From Phycisphaerae bacterium (GTDB lineage: Bacteria; Planctomycetota; Phycisphaerae; UBA1845), in NCBI GenBank assembly GCA_029260165.1, contig JAJDDT010000028.1, forward strand, positions 1 through 64,000: DNA of 64,000 nucleotides, in the 5' to 3' direction. Within the stretch, counting starts at the first letter, position 1, and the number at the start of each line of letters is the position of its first letter. The translations under genes were made by a program, and so were the position numbers. The notes beneath the pieces are model-generated. The model saw only the letters and a program-made list of their open reading frames with translations, ran no database searches and had not been told where the DNA came from. Of this stretch, positions 1-9,061 are shown in pieces.

Positions 1-206
1 GCGCTCGGGTTGCTTCCCAGCAGAGCCCTACCCTCCGCCTGAACAGAAACATCGTACGGCTATACAGAACCGGATTCCAGGACATTCTGACAAACCGAAA
101 CTTGATCTTCTGGAAAGGAACAGATAGGAAGGAAAATTCAAATCCAGGCGCCACGGTTTTCAACCGCCACGCGCTACATCTTTCAACCGCCGTTCACAGC
201 GTGCAG

Positions 207-230
207 ACGAGAAACGAGAAACGAGAAACG
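207..230. repeat. short tandem repeat, 7-mer x3
   Basis: Three head-to-tail copies of 'acgagaa' followed by 'acg', in the gene-free stretch left of the first ORF. Bases 1-253 otherwise show no convincing gene; the plus-strand ORF at 102-389 has no homology I recognise and overlaps the gene on the other strand. Confidence 0.7.
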
Positions 231-253
231 TGGGGCGGCAGAACGGGCGACGG

Positions 254-700
254 TCAGGATTTGTTTGCGGTCAATCGGGAGGTTAGTTTTTCGAGCTTCT
301 CAACATGTTTGCGAATTCGACCGGCAATTCTGCCGACGATTTCGGATGCGGCTGGGTGGGACGCAACTACCGAGGAAGCGGATTCATAATAGCCTGACAG
401 GGTCCGTCGGTCTTCAAAGACCCTTGGCAGGACAAACCCCAGTTCGAGAAAATGCAGGTTGGTTGAATTGATGTCAGCCAACGCGGGCAGTGGTTCACCG
501 CCGGCATTGAGAATCGCATCCACCAACCATGATTGATGTTCCCGATCCTCGGCCAACATGCACTGCACGTCATCCACATCGTCGGCAGATGCCCACGAAA
601 TGAAGATTTCCGACTCTCCCAAACGGGGCAGCAGGCTGGCGGATTCAGCGGCCAGCAATTCATTCAGCACGTCGATGACAGGTTCGTTGTTCATAATCAC
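254..700 (-). CDS. small helical protein of unknown function, downstream of nuoN
   Basis: I do not recognise this 148-residue protein with certainty. It has no signal peptide and no membrane segment. It looks almost entirely alpha-helical, with acidic and His-containing helices ('EDREHQSW' in the middle and a basic C-terminal helix), so a ferritin-like four-helix bundle is possible but unproven. The GTG at 700 gives 148 residues; an ATG at 694 would remove two. 'AAGG' lies about six bases before the GTG. The gene follows nuoN by only 20 bases on the same strand, so it is probably the last cistron of the Complex I operon. A role in respiration is suggested only by position. Confidence 0.6.
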   Translation of the reverse strand: MIMNNEPVIDVLNELLAAESASLLPRLGESEIFISWASADDVDDVQCMLAEDREHQSWLVDAILNAGGEPLPALADINSTNLHFLELGFVLPRVFEDRRTLSGYYESASSVVASHPAASEIVGRIAGRIRKHVEKLEKLTSRLTANKS

Positions 701-720
701 CGAATACCTTGAATAGGGCG

Positions 721-2421
721 CTATTGGGCGCCACCAAGCGCGGGAATCTGCATCGCATCCGACTCATCGACAGACCTTGCGACCTGCATATCGCCCGGTG
801 CGTTGATCGGTACGTCCTTTGATGTCAGGACAACCGTTGGTTTGTACATGTCGCCGGTGTACCGGTCGGCTAACTCTTTCGGCTCATTGATCAGCACCAC
901 GCCAAACAGCAGGAGCAGGACCGCACACAGGTTGGCCATTGCGGTACCGAGAAATGGTGGGGACAACGCCGGGAGCTGATCGTCCGACAGGAACATGGTT
1001 CTGATGATTCTGAAGTAGAAGAACAGGCTGATGAGCGTATTGATCACCACAACGATAATCAGAATCCATGACAACGGAGCCAGGGACGTCTCAGCCATCT
1101 TTGATCCGAGCGCCAGAAGCAACCAGTACTTCGCGATGAATCCGCCAAACGGCGGTAGTCCAACGAGCGATACCAGACAGCATACCATCGGAACCGCCAA
1201 CCACGGTGCCCGACGCCCCAGCCCTGAAAAGGCACCAATATCTTCGCTTTTCGTCTGCCACGAAACGATCGCAGCCACCGTGAACACGCCAAGGTTCATG
1301 ACCGCGTACACGATGAGGTAGATCATCAGCGCTGCCATCGGTTTGCCACTCGTCGTCGTTCCGGGAAGCGTAAAGATCGTGGCTAGCATCATCATGTAGC
1401 CTGCGTGGGCGATCGACGAGTAGGCCAACAGGCGCTTGACGTTGGACTGGCGATAGGCAGCGAAATTTCCCCATGTGCAACTGATCGCAGCCAGCACACC
1501 CAGACCCCACGCCAGACCGTTGTAGGTCAGGATCGAGTGTCCCGCGACCATGGCACCGATGTTGAACGCATCCACGAGTCGGAGAAGCAGCACAAGGGCT
1601 GCGGCTTTACTCGCGACGCTCAGCCAGGCGGTCACCTCGATTTTCGCACCCTCGAACACATCCGGACACCAGAAATGAAACGGAACGGCTGCGATCTTGA
1701 AGGCGATACCCCCCAGGACACAAAACAATGACATCGAAATGAGCACGGTGTTTTGACCGGCGGCCAGGTCATTGGCGACGCCCTGGGCAATGATCGCGAC
1801 ATTCAGCGTGTGGTACATGCCATAGAGCAGACTGATGCCGTACAGCATGATCGCGACGCTGACCCCGCCGAAAATAACATATTTCACGGAGGCTTCCGCC
1901 GACTTGCGGTTCCGTTTATCAAATCCGGCGATGGCATAACTTGGCAACGAAGCAGCTTCGATCGCAACCGCCATCATCAACAGGTTCAGCGTGCTGGTCA
2001 TCAGGGCCATGCCCAGCGCGCTGCCGATCATCAATACAAAGAATTCTTCGCCGTTTTCCTCTTTTTCCGAGGATCCCAGCACCCAAAGGGCGGTCACGCC
2101 CGTCAGGAACAGCATCAGGATGATCTTGAAAAGGATGGTGAGTTTGTCGAGGATCAACATACCCGCGGCAGACTCGGGCGCAAGCCCCGAAATACCGCCG
2201 CCCCCGACTTGCTCAACCAGTCTTACGGACAGCAGAAGCGTTACCAGCGCGCCGGCAAACGCGATGCGCGCCGATCGCAAACCCGACCGCCCCAGAATCA
2301 GCGGAGCCACGAGAATCACGACAATCGTGCCGACCAGCGCCAGCTCGGGCGCGAACCAACCGAGTTCAGCCAACGACGGATACCAGGATAATTCAATAGC
2401 AGCCAACATTGTGTGTATCAA
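721..2421 (-). CDS. nuoN: NADH-quinone oxidoreductase subunit N (NuoN)
   Basis: Antiporter-like membrane subunit of respiratory Complex I, one of three homologous proton-pumping subunits in the membrane arm. The 566-residue protein is hydrophobic throughout with about 14 likely transmembrane helices. It carries the family signatures 'PFHFWCPDVFEGA' and 'KRLLAYSSIAHAGYMM', which include the charged residues of the half-channels. It is somewhat longer than the roughly 480-residue family norm because of a soluble C-terminal tail of about 60 residues. The start overlaps the nuoM stop by four bases (ATGA), so the two are translationally coupled. Last nuo gene of the operon. Confidence 0.95.
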   Translation of the reverse strand: MIHTMLAAIELSWYPSLAELGWFAPELALVGTIVVILVAPLILGRSGLRSARIAFAGALVTLLLSVRLVEQVGGGGISGLAPESAAGMLILDKLTILFKIILMLFLTGVTALWVLGSSEKEENGEEFFVLMIGSALGMALMTSTLNLLMMAVAIEAASLPSYAIAGFDKRNRKSAEASVKYVIFGGVSVAIMLYGISLLYGMYHTLNVAIIAQGVANDLAAGQNTVLISMSLFCVLGGIAFKIAAVPFHFWCPDVFEGAKIEVTAWLSVASKAAALVLLLRLVDAFNIGAMVAGHSILTYNGLAWGLGVLAAISCTWGNFAAYRQSNVKRLLAYSSIAHAGYMMMLATIFTLPGTTTSGKPMAALMIYLIVYAVMNLGVFTVAAIVSWQTKSEDIGAFSGLGRRAPWLAVPMVCCLVSLVGLPPFGGFIAKYWLLLALGSKMAETSLAPLSWILIIVVVINTLISLFFYFRIIRTMFLSDDQLPALSPPFLGTAMANLCAVLLLLFGVVLINEPKELADRYTGDMYKPTVVLTSKDVPINAPGDMQVARSVDESDAMQIPALGGAQ

Positions 2422-4106
2422 AGCCCAGCCGCCAGTGAACCAAACCGTTCCGGGGCAGCCGCCATCGTCTTAACAATCAAATCCAATGTTCCGTTTGTGA
2501 AATCAAACAACAGGTGTTTCGGCAGAATTCCAAACAGCACACAAAGAGCCGCGAGCGGCACCAATATCAACATCTCGCGACCGGTGACCTCGGGAAATTT
2601 TGCATGCTCCGGCTTTGATGGGCCGAGGTACACACGCTGGATCAGCCAGAGAATGTAGCCAGCCGTCAGGATCACGCCGCTCGCGGCCAGGATCGCCATC
2701 GGCACCGCCCAGGTGAACGTATCACGGGCGGCGAAGACCCCAAGCAGAACCCATAGCTCGCCAATAAACCCGCACATCCCCGGAAGACCCAGCGATGCGA
2801 AGAAACCGATCGTCGCCATCGTGCCGTATTTGGGCATCGACAGCCACAACCCACCGAAACGGTTGATTTCGCGATGGTGTGCCCGGTCGTAAATCACGCC
2901 GACCAAAAAGAAGCACATCGGCGAGGAAATACCGTGGGCGATCATTTGGAACATCGCGCCCTGCACGCCGGCATCGGTCATGACAGCCACCCCCAGCAAG
3001 ACGTATCCCATGTGCGAGATGGAACTGTACGCGACCAGTTTTTTGAAGTCTGTTTGCGCCATCGCACACAGCGCGCCATACAGGATACTAATCACGCCGA
3101 TGCAGGCCAGGCAGTATGCCCAATGGTGACCACCGGCCGGGAAAATCGGATAGCACAATCGCAGAAAACCGTACCCGCCCATTTTGAGCAATACGCCGGC
3201 CAGGATCATGCTGATGGGCGTGGGGGCTTCGACGTGGGCATCGGGAAGCCAGGTGTGCACCGGAAAGGCCGGCAACTTCACCGCAAACCCGACAAACAGG
3301 AACATGAACATCAGCGGGGCGAATTGAAGCCCCTTCGCGAGGAAATAGGTGTCGGTGGCGTTGAAGTATGTTTGAATGGCCTGGTTGGTCGCCAGTTCGA
3401 TCAGGTCAAACGTGCCGGTCGTCAGTACGCCAACATCCGGACGATAGCTGGTGGCCAAGCTTGCATAGCGTGTGACCGCCTCGGAACTGTAGAAGAACAT
3501 CGCCACCAAACCGACGAGCATGAGCACCGAACCCGCCAGGGTGAACAGGAAGAACTTGATGGCTGCGTATTCTTTTCGAGCGCCACCCCAGACACCGATG
3601 AGAAAGTACATCGGCAGCAGCATGATTTCCCAGAAAATATAGAACAGGAAGAAATCGAGCGCGACGAACGTGCCGAGCATGCCGGTCTCAAGAAGCAGGA
3701 ACAGTGCGAAGTAACCCTTGATACCCTTGTTGACCTTCCAGGACTCGAAATTCCAACTGGCCAGACATGCGAGAAGGCCCACGAAACTGGTCAGAACCAT
3801 CAGCGGCATGTTCAGTCCATCGACGCCGACGAAATACTCGATGGTGAAGTTTTTGCTGGTAATCCAGTCCGCGCGTTGGACAAAATGCAGTTTCTCGCCG
3901 TAGGACGAGCCAAAAATATCGATCATGCCGGCTGCATCCGCCGATCCCGCGCCGAGGAACGGTCCGATCAGCCACAACGAAAGCACAAACGTCGCGATCG
4001 TCGTGAGCAGGGCGATACTGCGAACCAACTGCTTCGGCGCGATCATGCAAACGCCCGCGCCGACCAGTGGCAGGAAAACGATGTATGTTAACAGTGATGT
4101 TTCCAC
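2418..4106 (-). CDS. nuoM: NADH-quinone oxidoreductase subunit M (NuoM)
   Basis: Antiporter-like proton-pumping subunit of the Complex I membrane arm, 562 residues, with many transmembrane helices. Diagnostic segments are 'HTWLPDAHVEAPTPISM' and 'KKLVAYSSISHMGYVLLG', both conserved across NuoM/ND4. A periplasmic loop around residues 70-105 ('SSYGEKLHFVQRADW' followed by 'FVGVDGLNMPL') matches the ND4 pattern. It lies 23 bases after nuoL and overlaps nuoN by four bases. No truncation or odd residue noticed. Confidence 0.96.
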   Translation of the reverse strand: METSLLTYIVFLPLVGAGVCMIAPKQLVRSIALLTTIATFVLSLWLIGPFLGAGSADAAGMIDIFGSSYGEKLHFVQRADWITSKNFTIEYFVGVDGLNMPLMVLTSFVGLLACLASWNFESWKVNKGIKGYFALFLLLETGMLGTFVALDFFLFYIFWEIMLLPMYFLIGVWGGARKEYAAIKFFLFTLAGSVLMLVGLVAMFFYSSEAVTRYASLATSYRPDVGVLTTGTFDLIELATNQAIQTYFNATDTYFLAKGLQFAPLMFMFLFVGFAVKLPAFPVHTWLPDAHVEAPTPISMILAGVLLKMGGYGFLRLCYPIFPAGGHHWAYCLACIGVISILYGALCAMAQTDFKKLVAYSSISHMGYVLLGVAVMTDAGVQGAMFQMIAHGISSPMCFFLVGVIYDRAHHREINRFGGLWLSMPKYGTMATIGFFASLGLPGMCGFIGELWVLLGVFAARDTFTWAVPMAILAASGVILTAGYILWLIQRVYLGPSKPEHAKFPEVTGREMLILVPLAALCVLFGILPKHLLFDFTNGTLDLIVKTMAAAPERFGSLAAGL

Positions 4107-4129
4107 TTTAGTACCATTCAGCTAGTTCG

Positions 4130-6466
4130 TTATCCACCTGCCGACGTCAGGATTGCCTGTGCATCCGGGACAGGATCGAAAAACAACAGCAGCAAAATCG
4201 CCACCGCAGCCGCTCCCGCGGTGAACAAAACGTAATTACGAATTCGCCCCGTGTGCGGGCTTCTAAATAAATTCGAAAGATCGAACGCGGTGACAGCCAT
4301 TCCGTTGAACACGCCGTCCACAATATTCGCGTCCACACCCCGACCCGCGAACGCCGAGAATCGTTCCGTGGCCTTGGATGTCAGACTCGCGATGATTCCG
4401 TCCACGACATAGGTGTCCCAAAACGCGGAAATGCTCGCGAGCAAGCGACATCCGCGGACGAACATGAAATCATAAATCTCGTCGAAATAGTATTTCTTTT
4501 CCAGGAGCGTCGCGATCGGACTGAAGGCGGACTTGAGCTTCGAGCCCAACCCCACACCGTTTCGGTAGATCACGATCGCCACAAGAAACATGATCGCCCA
4601 CGACCAACCGACGCCCCAGAAAAGCCAATCATGGGCACCGTGCAGGTTGATCAACGCGCCTTTCGCGTGGTTTGCATCGTCCGCATGACCATCGTAGGCG
4701 GTGACCAGGACGGCGTCTGTCAACGCGGGGGCGGCGTCGGCAATCAAGGGCCTGAACAACGCGTAACTCGACACCACCGTGAAGATGGCCAGCACCACAA
4801 GGGGCACATACATCATCGGACTCTCGTGCGCATGGTCGTGCACCTGTTGATCCCGAGGCTTGCCCATGAACGTCAACCACCAACACCGCATCATATAGAA
4901 CGGTGTCACATAGGCGGTAATCAAAGCGCACCAGAACATCAGCTTTAAGACACCCGCATGGTCCGCATCATCCGTCGCCAATGCGTGACCAGCCACACGA
5001 TCATCGCCGTTGTGCGCCTCGTGCGAATCAGACACGAGATCGAACGCCGTTGCACCGGAGGCGGCAGCGTGATGTCCGTCCTGATCGCTATGGTGACCTT
5101 CGCCACCAATACCAGCACGATCCCACGCGACAGCCAGGATTTCATCCTTACTGAAATACCCGCCGAGGCCCAGGTTCATGCTCGGAATGCCAAACCCCGC
5201 GATCGCGAGAACACCAATCAGAAACGTCACGCCTGTCACGGGCATCTTACGGATCAATCCGCCCATCTTGCGCATGTCCTGCTCGTGGTGGCATCCTTCG
5301 ATCACCTGTCCCGAGCCGAGGAACATCATGGCCTTGAAAAACGCGTGTGTCATCAGATGAAACAACGCGGCGATCCACGCGCCCATGCCCAATCCGAAAA
5401 TCATGTAGCCCAGTTGCGACAGCGTCGAGTAGGCCAGACACTTCTTGATGTCCGTCTGCACGATCGCGATCAACGCCATTGCAGTTAGCGTGATGCAACC
5501 AACACCAGCAATGAACAACTGTGCATCAGGTGTCAACAAACGGTACACCCGCGCGACCAGATACACACCGGCTGCCACCATCGTGGCTGCGTGAATCAAC
5601 GCACTGACCGGCGTCGGACCCGCCATCGCATCGGGCAACCACACCTGCAACGGAAACTGAGCGCTCTTGCCCATGGCACCGCAGAACAACCCGATGCCCA
5701 TCAGAGTAGCCATCATCGGACCGGAGACGTGCCAACCGAGCACGTTGATCGTAAACGATGGATCGAACAATCCCGTCCCGCTCGCATATTGATCCGCAAA
5801 GGCAGCGGCTGCCCCGTCGAGATCAAGCGTGCCAAGGAAGAAATAGACCATCATCAACCCGAAGATGAATCCGAAGTCACCCACACGGTTGGTGATAAAA
5901 GCCTTCATGGCTGCGTTGGACGCGAACTTTTTGTCGAAATAGAACCCGATCAACAGGTAGCTGCACAAACCCACCAGTTCCCAGAAGATGAACAGAAACA
6001 GCAGGTTGCTGCTGATCACCAGCCCCAACATGCTGAACCCAAACAGGGACAGATAGCAGAAGAAACGATGGTATTTCGACTTCCCGTCAACCTCGTCGCT
6101 GTGGCCAGCCATGTACCCGATGCTGAACACAAAAATCCACGTCGCGATAAACGTCACCATGAAGAACATGATGACCGTGAGCGAATCGAGATTGACGCCG
6201 ACCTTGATCGGAACGCTACCGATGTCCGCCCAATGGAACTGACTCTCCCCGGCGGCTGCTGTCAGTTCAGCCGCCGTGCCACTGTCCACCTCACCAAGCC
6301 AACCGACGAGCGTCAACGTCCCCAGGACGCAGCAAGTCGCCATGGCCGCCACCGCAAGCCAGCCCGAGAGCGGCTTGCCAATTCGCGGGCCGAACAGCAT
6401 CAGTATGAAGAAGCTGACGAACGGAACCGCCACACCAGCCAGAAGATATGTCTCGTAGTTGCTCAT
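4130..6466 (-). CDS. nuoL: NADH-quinone oxidoreductase subunit L (NuoL) with His-rich loop
   Basis: Largest antiporter-like subunit of Complex I, at the distal end of the membrane arm. At 778 residues it is longer than the usual 610-680. Signatures are 'FPLQVWLPDAMAGPTPVSA' and 'KKCLAYSTLSQLGYMIFG'. A C-terminal section fits the lateral helix and last transmembrane helix of NuoL. The extra length is partly a hydrophilic, His/Asp-rich insertion near residues 450-500 ('GEGHHSDQDGHH', 'DSHEAHNGDD', 'HALATDDADH') between two membrane helices; it may bind metal, which is untested. The gene begins 6 bases after nuoK. Confidence 0.96.
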   Translation of the reverse strand: MSNYETYLLAGVAVPFVSFFILMLFGPRIGKPLSGWLAVAAMATCCVLGTLTLVGWLGEVDSGTAAELTAAAGESQFHWADIGSVPIKVGVNLDSLTVIMFFMVTFIATWIFVFSIGYMAGHSDEVDGKSKYHRFFCYLSLFGFSMLGLVISSNLLFLFIFWELVGLCSYLLIGFYFDKKFASNAAMKAFITNRVGDFGFIFGLMMVYFFLGTLDLDGAAAAFADQYASGTGLFDPSFTINVLGWHVSGPMMATLMGIGLFCGAMGKSAQFPLQVWLPDAMAGPTPVSALIHAATMVAAGVYLVARVYRLLTPDAQLFIAGVGCITLTAMALIAIVQTDIKKCLAYSTLSQLGYMIFGLGMGAWIAALFHLMTHAFFKAMMFLGSGQVIEGCHHEQDMRKMGGLIRKMPVTGVTFLIGVLAIAGFGIPSMNLGLGGYFSKDEILAVAWDRAGIGGEGHHSDQDGHHAAASGATAFDLVSDSHEAHNGDDRVAGHALATDDADHAGVLKLMFWCALITAYVTPFYMMRCWWLTFMGKPRDQQVHDHAHESPMMYVPLVVLAIFTVVSSYALFRPLIADAAPALTDAVLVTAYDGHADDANHAKGALINLHGAHDWLFWGVGWSWAIMFLVAIVIYRNGVGLGSKLKSAFSPIATLLEKKYYFDEIYDFMFVRGCRLLASISAFWDTYVVDGIIASLTSKATERFSAFAGRGVDANIVDGVFNGMAVTAFDLSNLFRSPHTGRIRNYVLFTAGAAAVAILLLLFFDPVPDAQAILTSAGG

Positions 6467-6472
6467 ACCGTC

Positions 6473-6787
6473 CTAACCATGCAACGCGTCACCGCGGTCC
6501 ACATCGATCGTGTTGATATTCTTGTAAAGATTCATGCAAATCGCCACCGCGACGGCCGCCTCCGCCGCCGCCAGCACAATCACAAACAACGCCGTAATCT
6601 GCCCATCAAACCCAGGCTGCTGCGAATACCGATCGAACGCGATGAAATTCACGTTCACGCTGTTCAGGACCAATTCCACACCGATCAATATCCCGATGGC
6701 ATTCCGCTTCGTAATCATCACGAAGATACCGCAGCAAAAAATCGCCGCCGACAAAACCAGGTAGTGCATCAATCCAATGGTCAACAT
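6473..6787 (-). CDS. nuoK: NADH-quinone oxidoreductase subunit K (NuoK)
   Basis: Small Complex I membrane subunit (104 residues, three transmembrane helices), the usual length for NuoK/ND4L. The membrane-embedded Glu of helix 2 is present in 'GVELVLNSVNVNFIAF', and the second conserved Glu in 'AAAEAAVAVAI'. Together with NuoA, NuoJ and NuoH it links the quinone site to the antiporter subunits. It sits 3 bases after nuoJ and 6 before nuoL. Confidence 0.96.
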   Translation of the reverse strand: MLTIGLMHYLVLSAAIFCCGIFVMITKRNAIGILIGVELVLNSVNVNFIAFDRYSQQPGFDGQITALFVIVLAAAEAAVAVAICMNLYKNINTIDVDRGDALHG

Positions 6788-6790
6788 CCG

Positions 6791-7423
6791 CTACCTCTCC
6801 TGCCTCGCGAGGTAAGCCGCCGCGATCATCACGACCAGCAACACAACACTGGCCACCTCAAACGGCACCAGATAGGTCGTCAGCAATTCCTTGCCAAAAT
6901 CCTTGACCGTCGCGCCGTTCGCAGTGGCAGCCGACGCCGGCCAGGTCGCCCGCGTCAGCATCAGGAACAATCCCGTAAACAGCGTGATTGCAATTCCACC
7001 ACCAGCCGCCATTTCAACCTTGCTGCACTCAAACCGCACCCAGGGTGATTTGCTGGTCAACATGACACCAAAAACGAGCAACACCAGCGTGCCGCCCGCG
7101 TAAACGATCAACTGAATCGCGCTCAAAAAGAACGCGCCAAGCAGCAAATACAAAACCGCAACCGCGCCAAGCGTCCCAAACAACCACGTCGCCATCCGCA
7201 CGACGCTCTTGCTCACGCAGACACCCAGCGCCGCCACCAAGGCTGTCCCGCCAAACAGATAGAACAACAATGCCTCCAACAACCCGCCCTGCACCGCGCG
7301 AGGAACGCCCTTGAGGTCCGCCGACTCCTGCCCAAAAGCAACCGTCGCCGACAAGACAATCACCGCAGCCGAGGCGGTCAACAGAAAACGTCGCGATGTC
7401 CATCGTCTTACCAACACAACCAC
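6791..7423 (-). CDS. nuoJ: NADH-quinone oxidoreductase subunit J (NuoJ)
   Basis: Complex I membrane subunit of the ND6 family, 210 residues, five core transmembrane helices. The family hallmark 'VYAGGTLVLLVFGVML' is at about residues 107-122. The first 35 or so residues form a basic then hydrophobic segment ending 'TVAFGQESADL', which looks like a cleavable signal peptide ahead of the first core helix; a plain extra helix is the alternative. The start lies 2 bases past the nuoH stop and the stop 3 bases before nuoK. Confidence 0.94.
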   Translation of the reverse strand: MVVLVRRWTSRRFLLTASAAVIVLSATVAFGQESADLKGVPRAVQGGLLEALLFYLFGGTALVAALGVCVSKSVVRMATWLFGTLGAVAVLYLLLGAFFLSAIQLIVYAGGTLVLLVFGVMLTSKSPWVRFECSKVEMAAGGGIAITLFTGLFLMLTRATWPASAATANGATVKDFGKELLTTYLVPFEVASVVLLVVMIAAAYLARQER

Positions 7424-7425
7424 CC

Positions 7426-8955
7426 TCAGGACCCAGGCTTCAAATCAACCGCCAGGTACCCGACAAGATTTCGCCGCTGACTGAATCCGTAGGCCGCGAT
7501 CACCACAAAACCAAGCATGAAAAACGCGCCGATGGCCGCCAGCAGTATGTTGAAAACCCGGAACACGATCGTGCCAGGCGGAACAAACAGCTCGTACAAC
7601 GTTTGACCGAGCAACACAAGCATCATCAGCGGCAGGACCACCTGAATACACGAGTACAACACCTGATCAATACGAATCCGCGGCAGCGTCCAGCGAATCC
7701 AAAGCTGAACGTAGATGAAGAATGTGCATTTCGCGATGAACCAGACAGGCCCGGCGAACACCACACCCTTGATCGCTCGTGCGAAAATCGAATCGCCCAG
7801 TGATTCCGACCACGCCAACGGCAACGGCGAATACCACGCACCAAAGAACAAAATGACAGCCAGCCCGCTCACCACGAACATGGCTGCGTATTCTGCGAAG
7901 AAAAACAGCGACCAGCGGAACCCGGAATACTCCGTATGGAAACCCGCCACCAATTCGCTCTCGGATTCTGGCAAATCAAACGGCGCCCGCTTGCAACTCG
8001 CCAGCGAAGCCACATAGTACGCAATGGCGGCTGCAAATGTGAACGGGTTGCGGAACACGATCCAACTGAACCATCCGCCCGACTGCGCGTCGCCAATCTC
8101 GCCCAGACTCAACGTCCCCAACGCCATGATCGGAACCAACAGCGACATCCCAAGCGGAATTTCGTACGACACCATTTGGCAGGCTTCGCGCATCGCGCCG
8201 TAAACGCTCCACTTGTTGTTGCTCGCCCAGCCTGCCAGAATCACGCCATACACCTCAACCCCCAACATCGCCAACACGAACACCAACGCAACGTCCAGCT
8301 CGCGAAACACCCAATAGGTCCCGAACGGCAACGCAAAAAACGCCAAAATCGCCGGCACAAACGCCAAATATGGTGCCAACTTGAACAACGGACGATCCGC
8401 ACCCGCAGGACACAAATCCTCCTTCGTCAGTAATTTCAACCCATCAGCAATACACTGCGCCCAACCATGCCAACCCCCGACACGCATGGGTCCGGTCCGC
8501 GACTGAATACGACCAGCCACCTTCCGCTCCCACCAGATGCTGAACAACGGAATGATCGAGATGAATCCGAGAATACCCCCCAACCCGACAAGATCGCGAA
8601 CCAGGCCATATTGCAAAACATAAAGGGGATAACAAATCAGGTCAGGCGCAGGCCAACTCGCCTCGCTCAACCCGGTTTGAAACTCCGCCATCGTCAGGGC
8701 TGCCCCGAACAAACCTTCGTCCGCCCCGTTCGCCGTCCCCGCGATCAACCCATCGACGAATTCAAACAGCAGATAATTCGCCCAAACCCCAACGATCGTA
8801 CCGAACAGCGCGCTCAGCATGATCATCCCCGGTGCAGCCTTCACAAACGGCGCAACGATCGCATACACCATCCTCGCAAGCCCGGCGATCAATCCGGACA
8901 GTCCGCGATATTCCTGTTTCGCCCCGGGTCTCCAGGGCACCGATAGCTGAGGCAA
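7426..8955 (-). CDS. nuoH: NADH-quinone oxidoreductase subunit H (NuoH), extended form
   Basis: Complex I subunit that forms the quinone entry channel at the junction of the peripheral and membrane arms. The signature 'WERKVAGRIQSRTGP' lies near residue 143 and 'PFDLPESESELVAGFHTEY' further on; both are essentially universal in NuoH/ND1. At 509 residues it is much longer than the typical 325-350. About 105 extra N-terminal residues include one or two additional hydrophobic segments and an amphipathic stretch; the C-terminal section is also longer. There is no frameshift and no neighbouring gene that looks fused. It starts 106 bases after the nuoD stop. Confidence 0.95.
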   Translation of the reverse strand: MPQLSVPWRPGAKQEYRGLSGLIAGLARMVYAIVAPFVKAAPGMIMLSALFGTIVGVWANYLLFEFVDGLIAGTANGADEGLFGAALTMAEFQTGLSEASWPAPDLICYPLYVLQYGLVRDLVGLGGILGFISIIPLFSIWWERKVAGRIQSRTGPMRVGGWHGWAQCIADGLKLLTKEDLCPAGADRPLFKLAPYLAFVPAILAFFALPFGTYWVFRELDVALVFVLAMLGVEVYGVILAGWASNNKWSVYGAMREACQMVSYEIPLGMSLLVPIMALGTLSLGEIGDAQSGGWFSWIVFRNPFTFAAAIAYYVASLASCKRAPFDLPESESELVAGFHTEYSGFRWSLFFFAEYAAMFVVSGLAVILFFGAWYSPLPLAWSESLGDSIFARAIKGVVFAGPVWFIAKCTFFIYVQLWIRWTLPRIRIDQVLYSCIQVVLPLMMLVLLGQTLYELFVPPGTIVFRVFNILLAAIGAFFMLGFVVIAAYGFSQRRNLVGYLAVDLKPGS

Positions 8956-9061
8956 AATGTCGCTCCGATTCCTGCGGCGTTGACCTCCGCCGCCACCCGC
9001 AAACGAGCGGGCATTCTAGTCCGTTTCCAAATCCATGAAAACCGGACTCGCCAATACCATC

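Noticed and set aside
102-389. 95-codon plus-strand ORF near the left edge
   Set aside because: Low-complexity content, no ribosome-binding site, and it overlaps the minus-strand helical protein that ends the nuo operon.
2874-4091. 405-codon plus-strand ORF antisense to nuoM, and 485-codon ORF 5591-7048 antisense to nuoL, nuoK and nuoJ
   Set aside because: Composition is His/Gln/Arg-rich shadow sequence; the minus-strand genes are unmistakable Complex I subunits.
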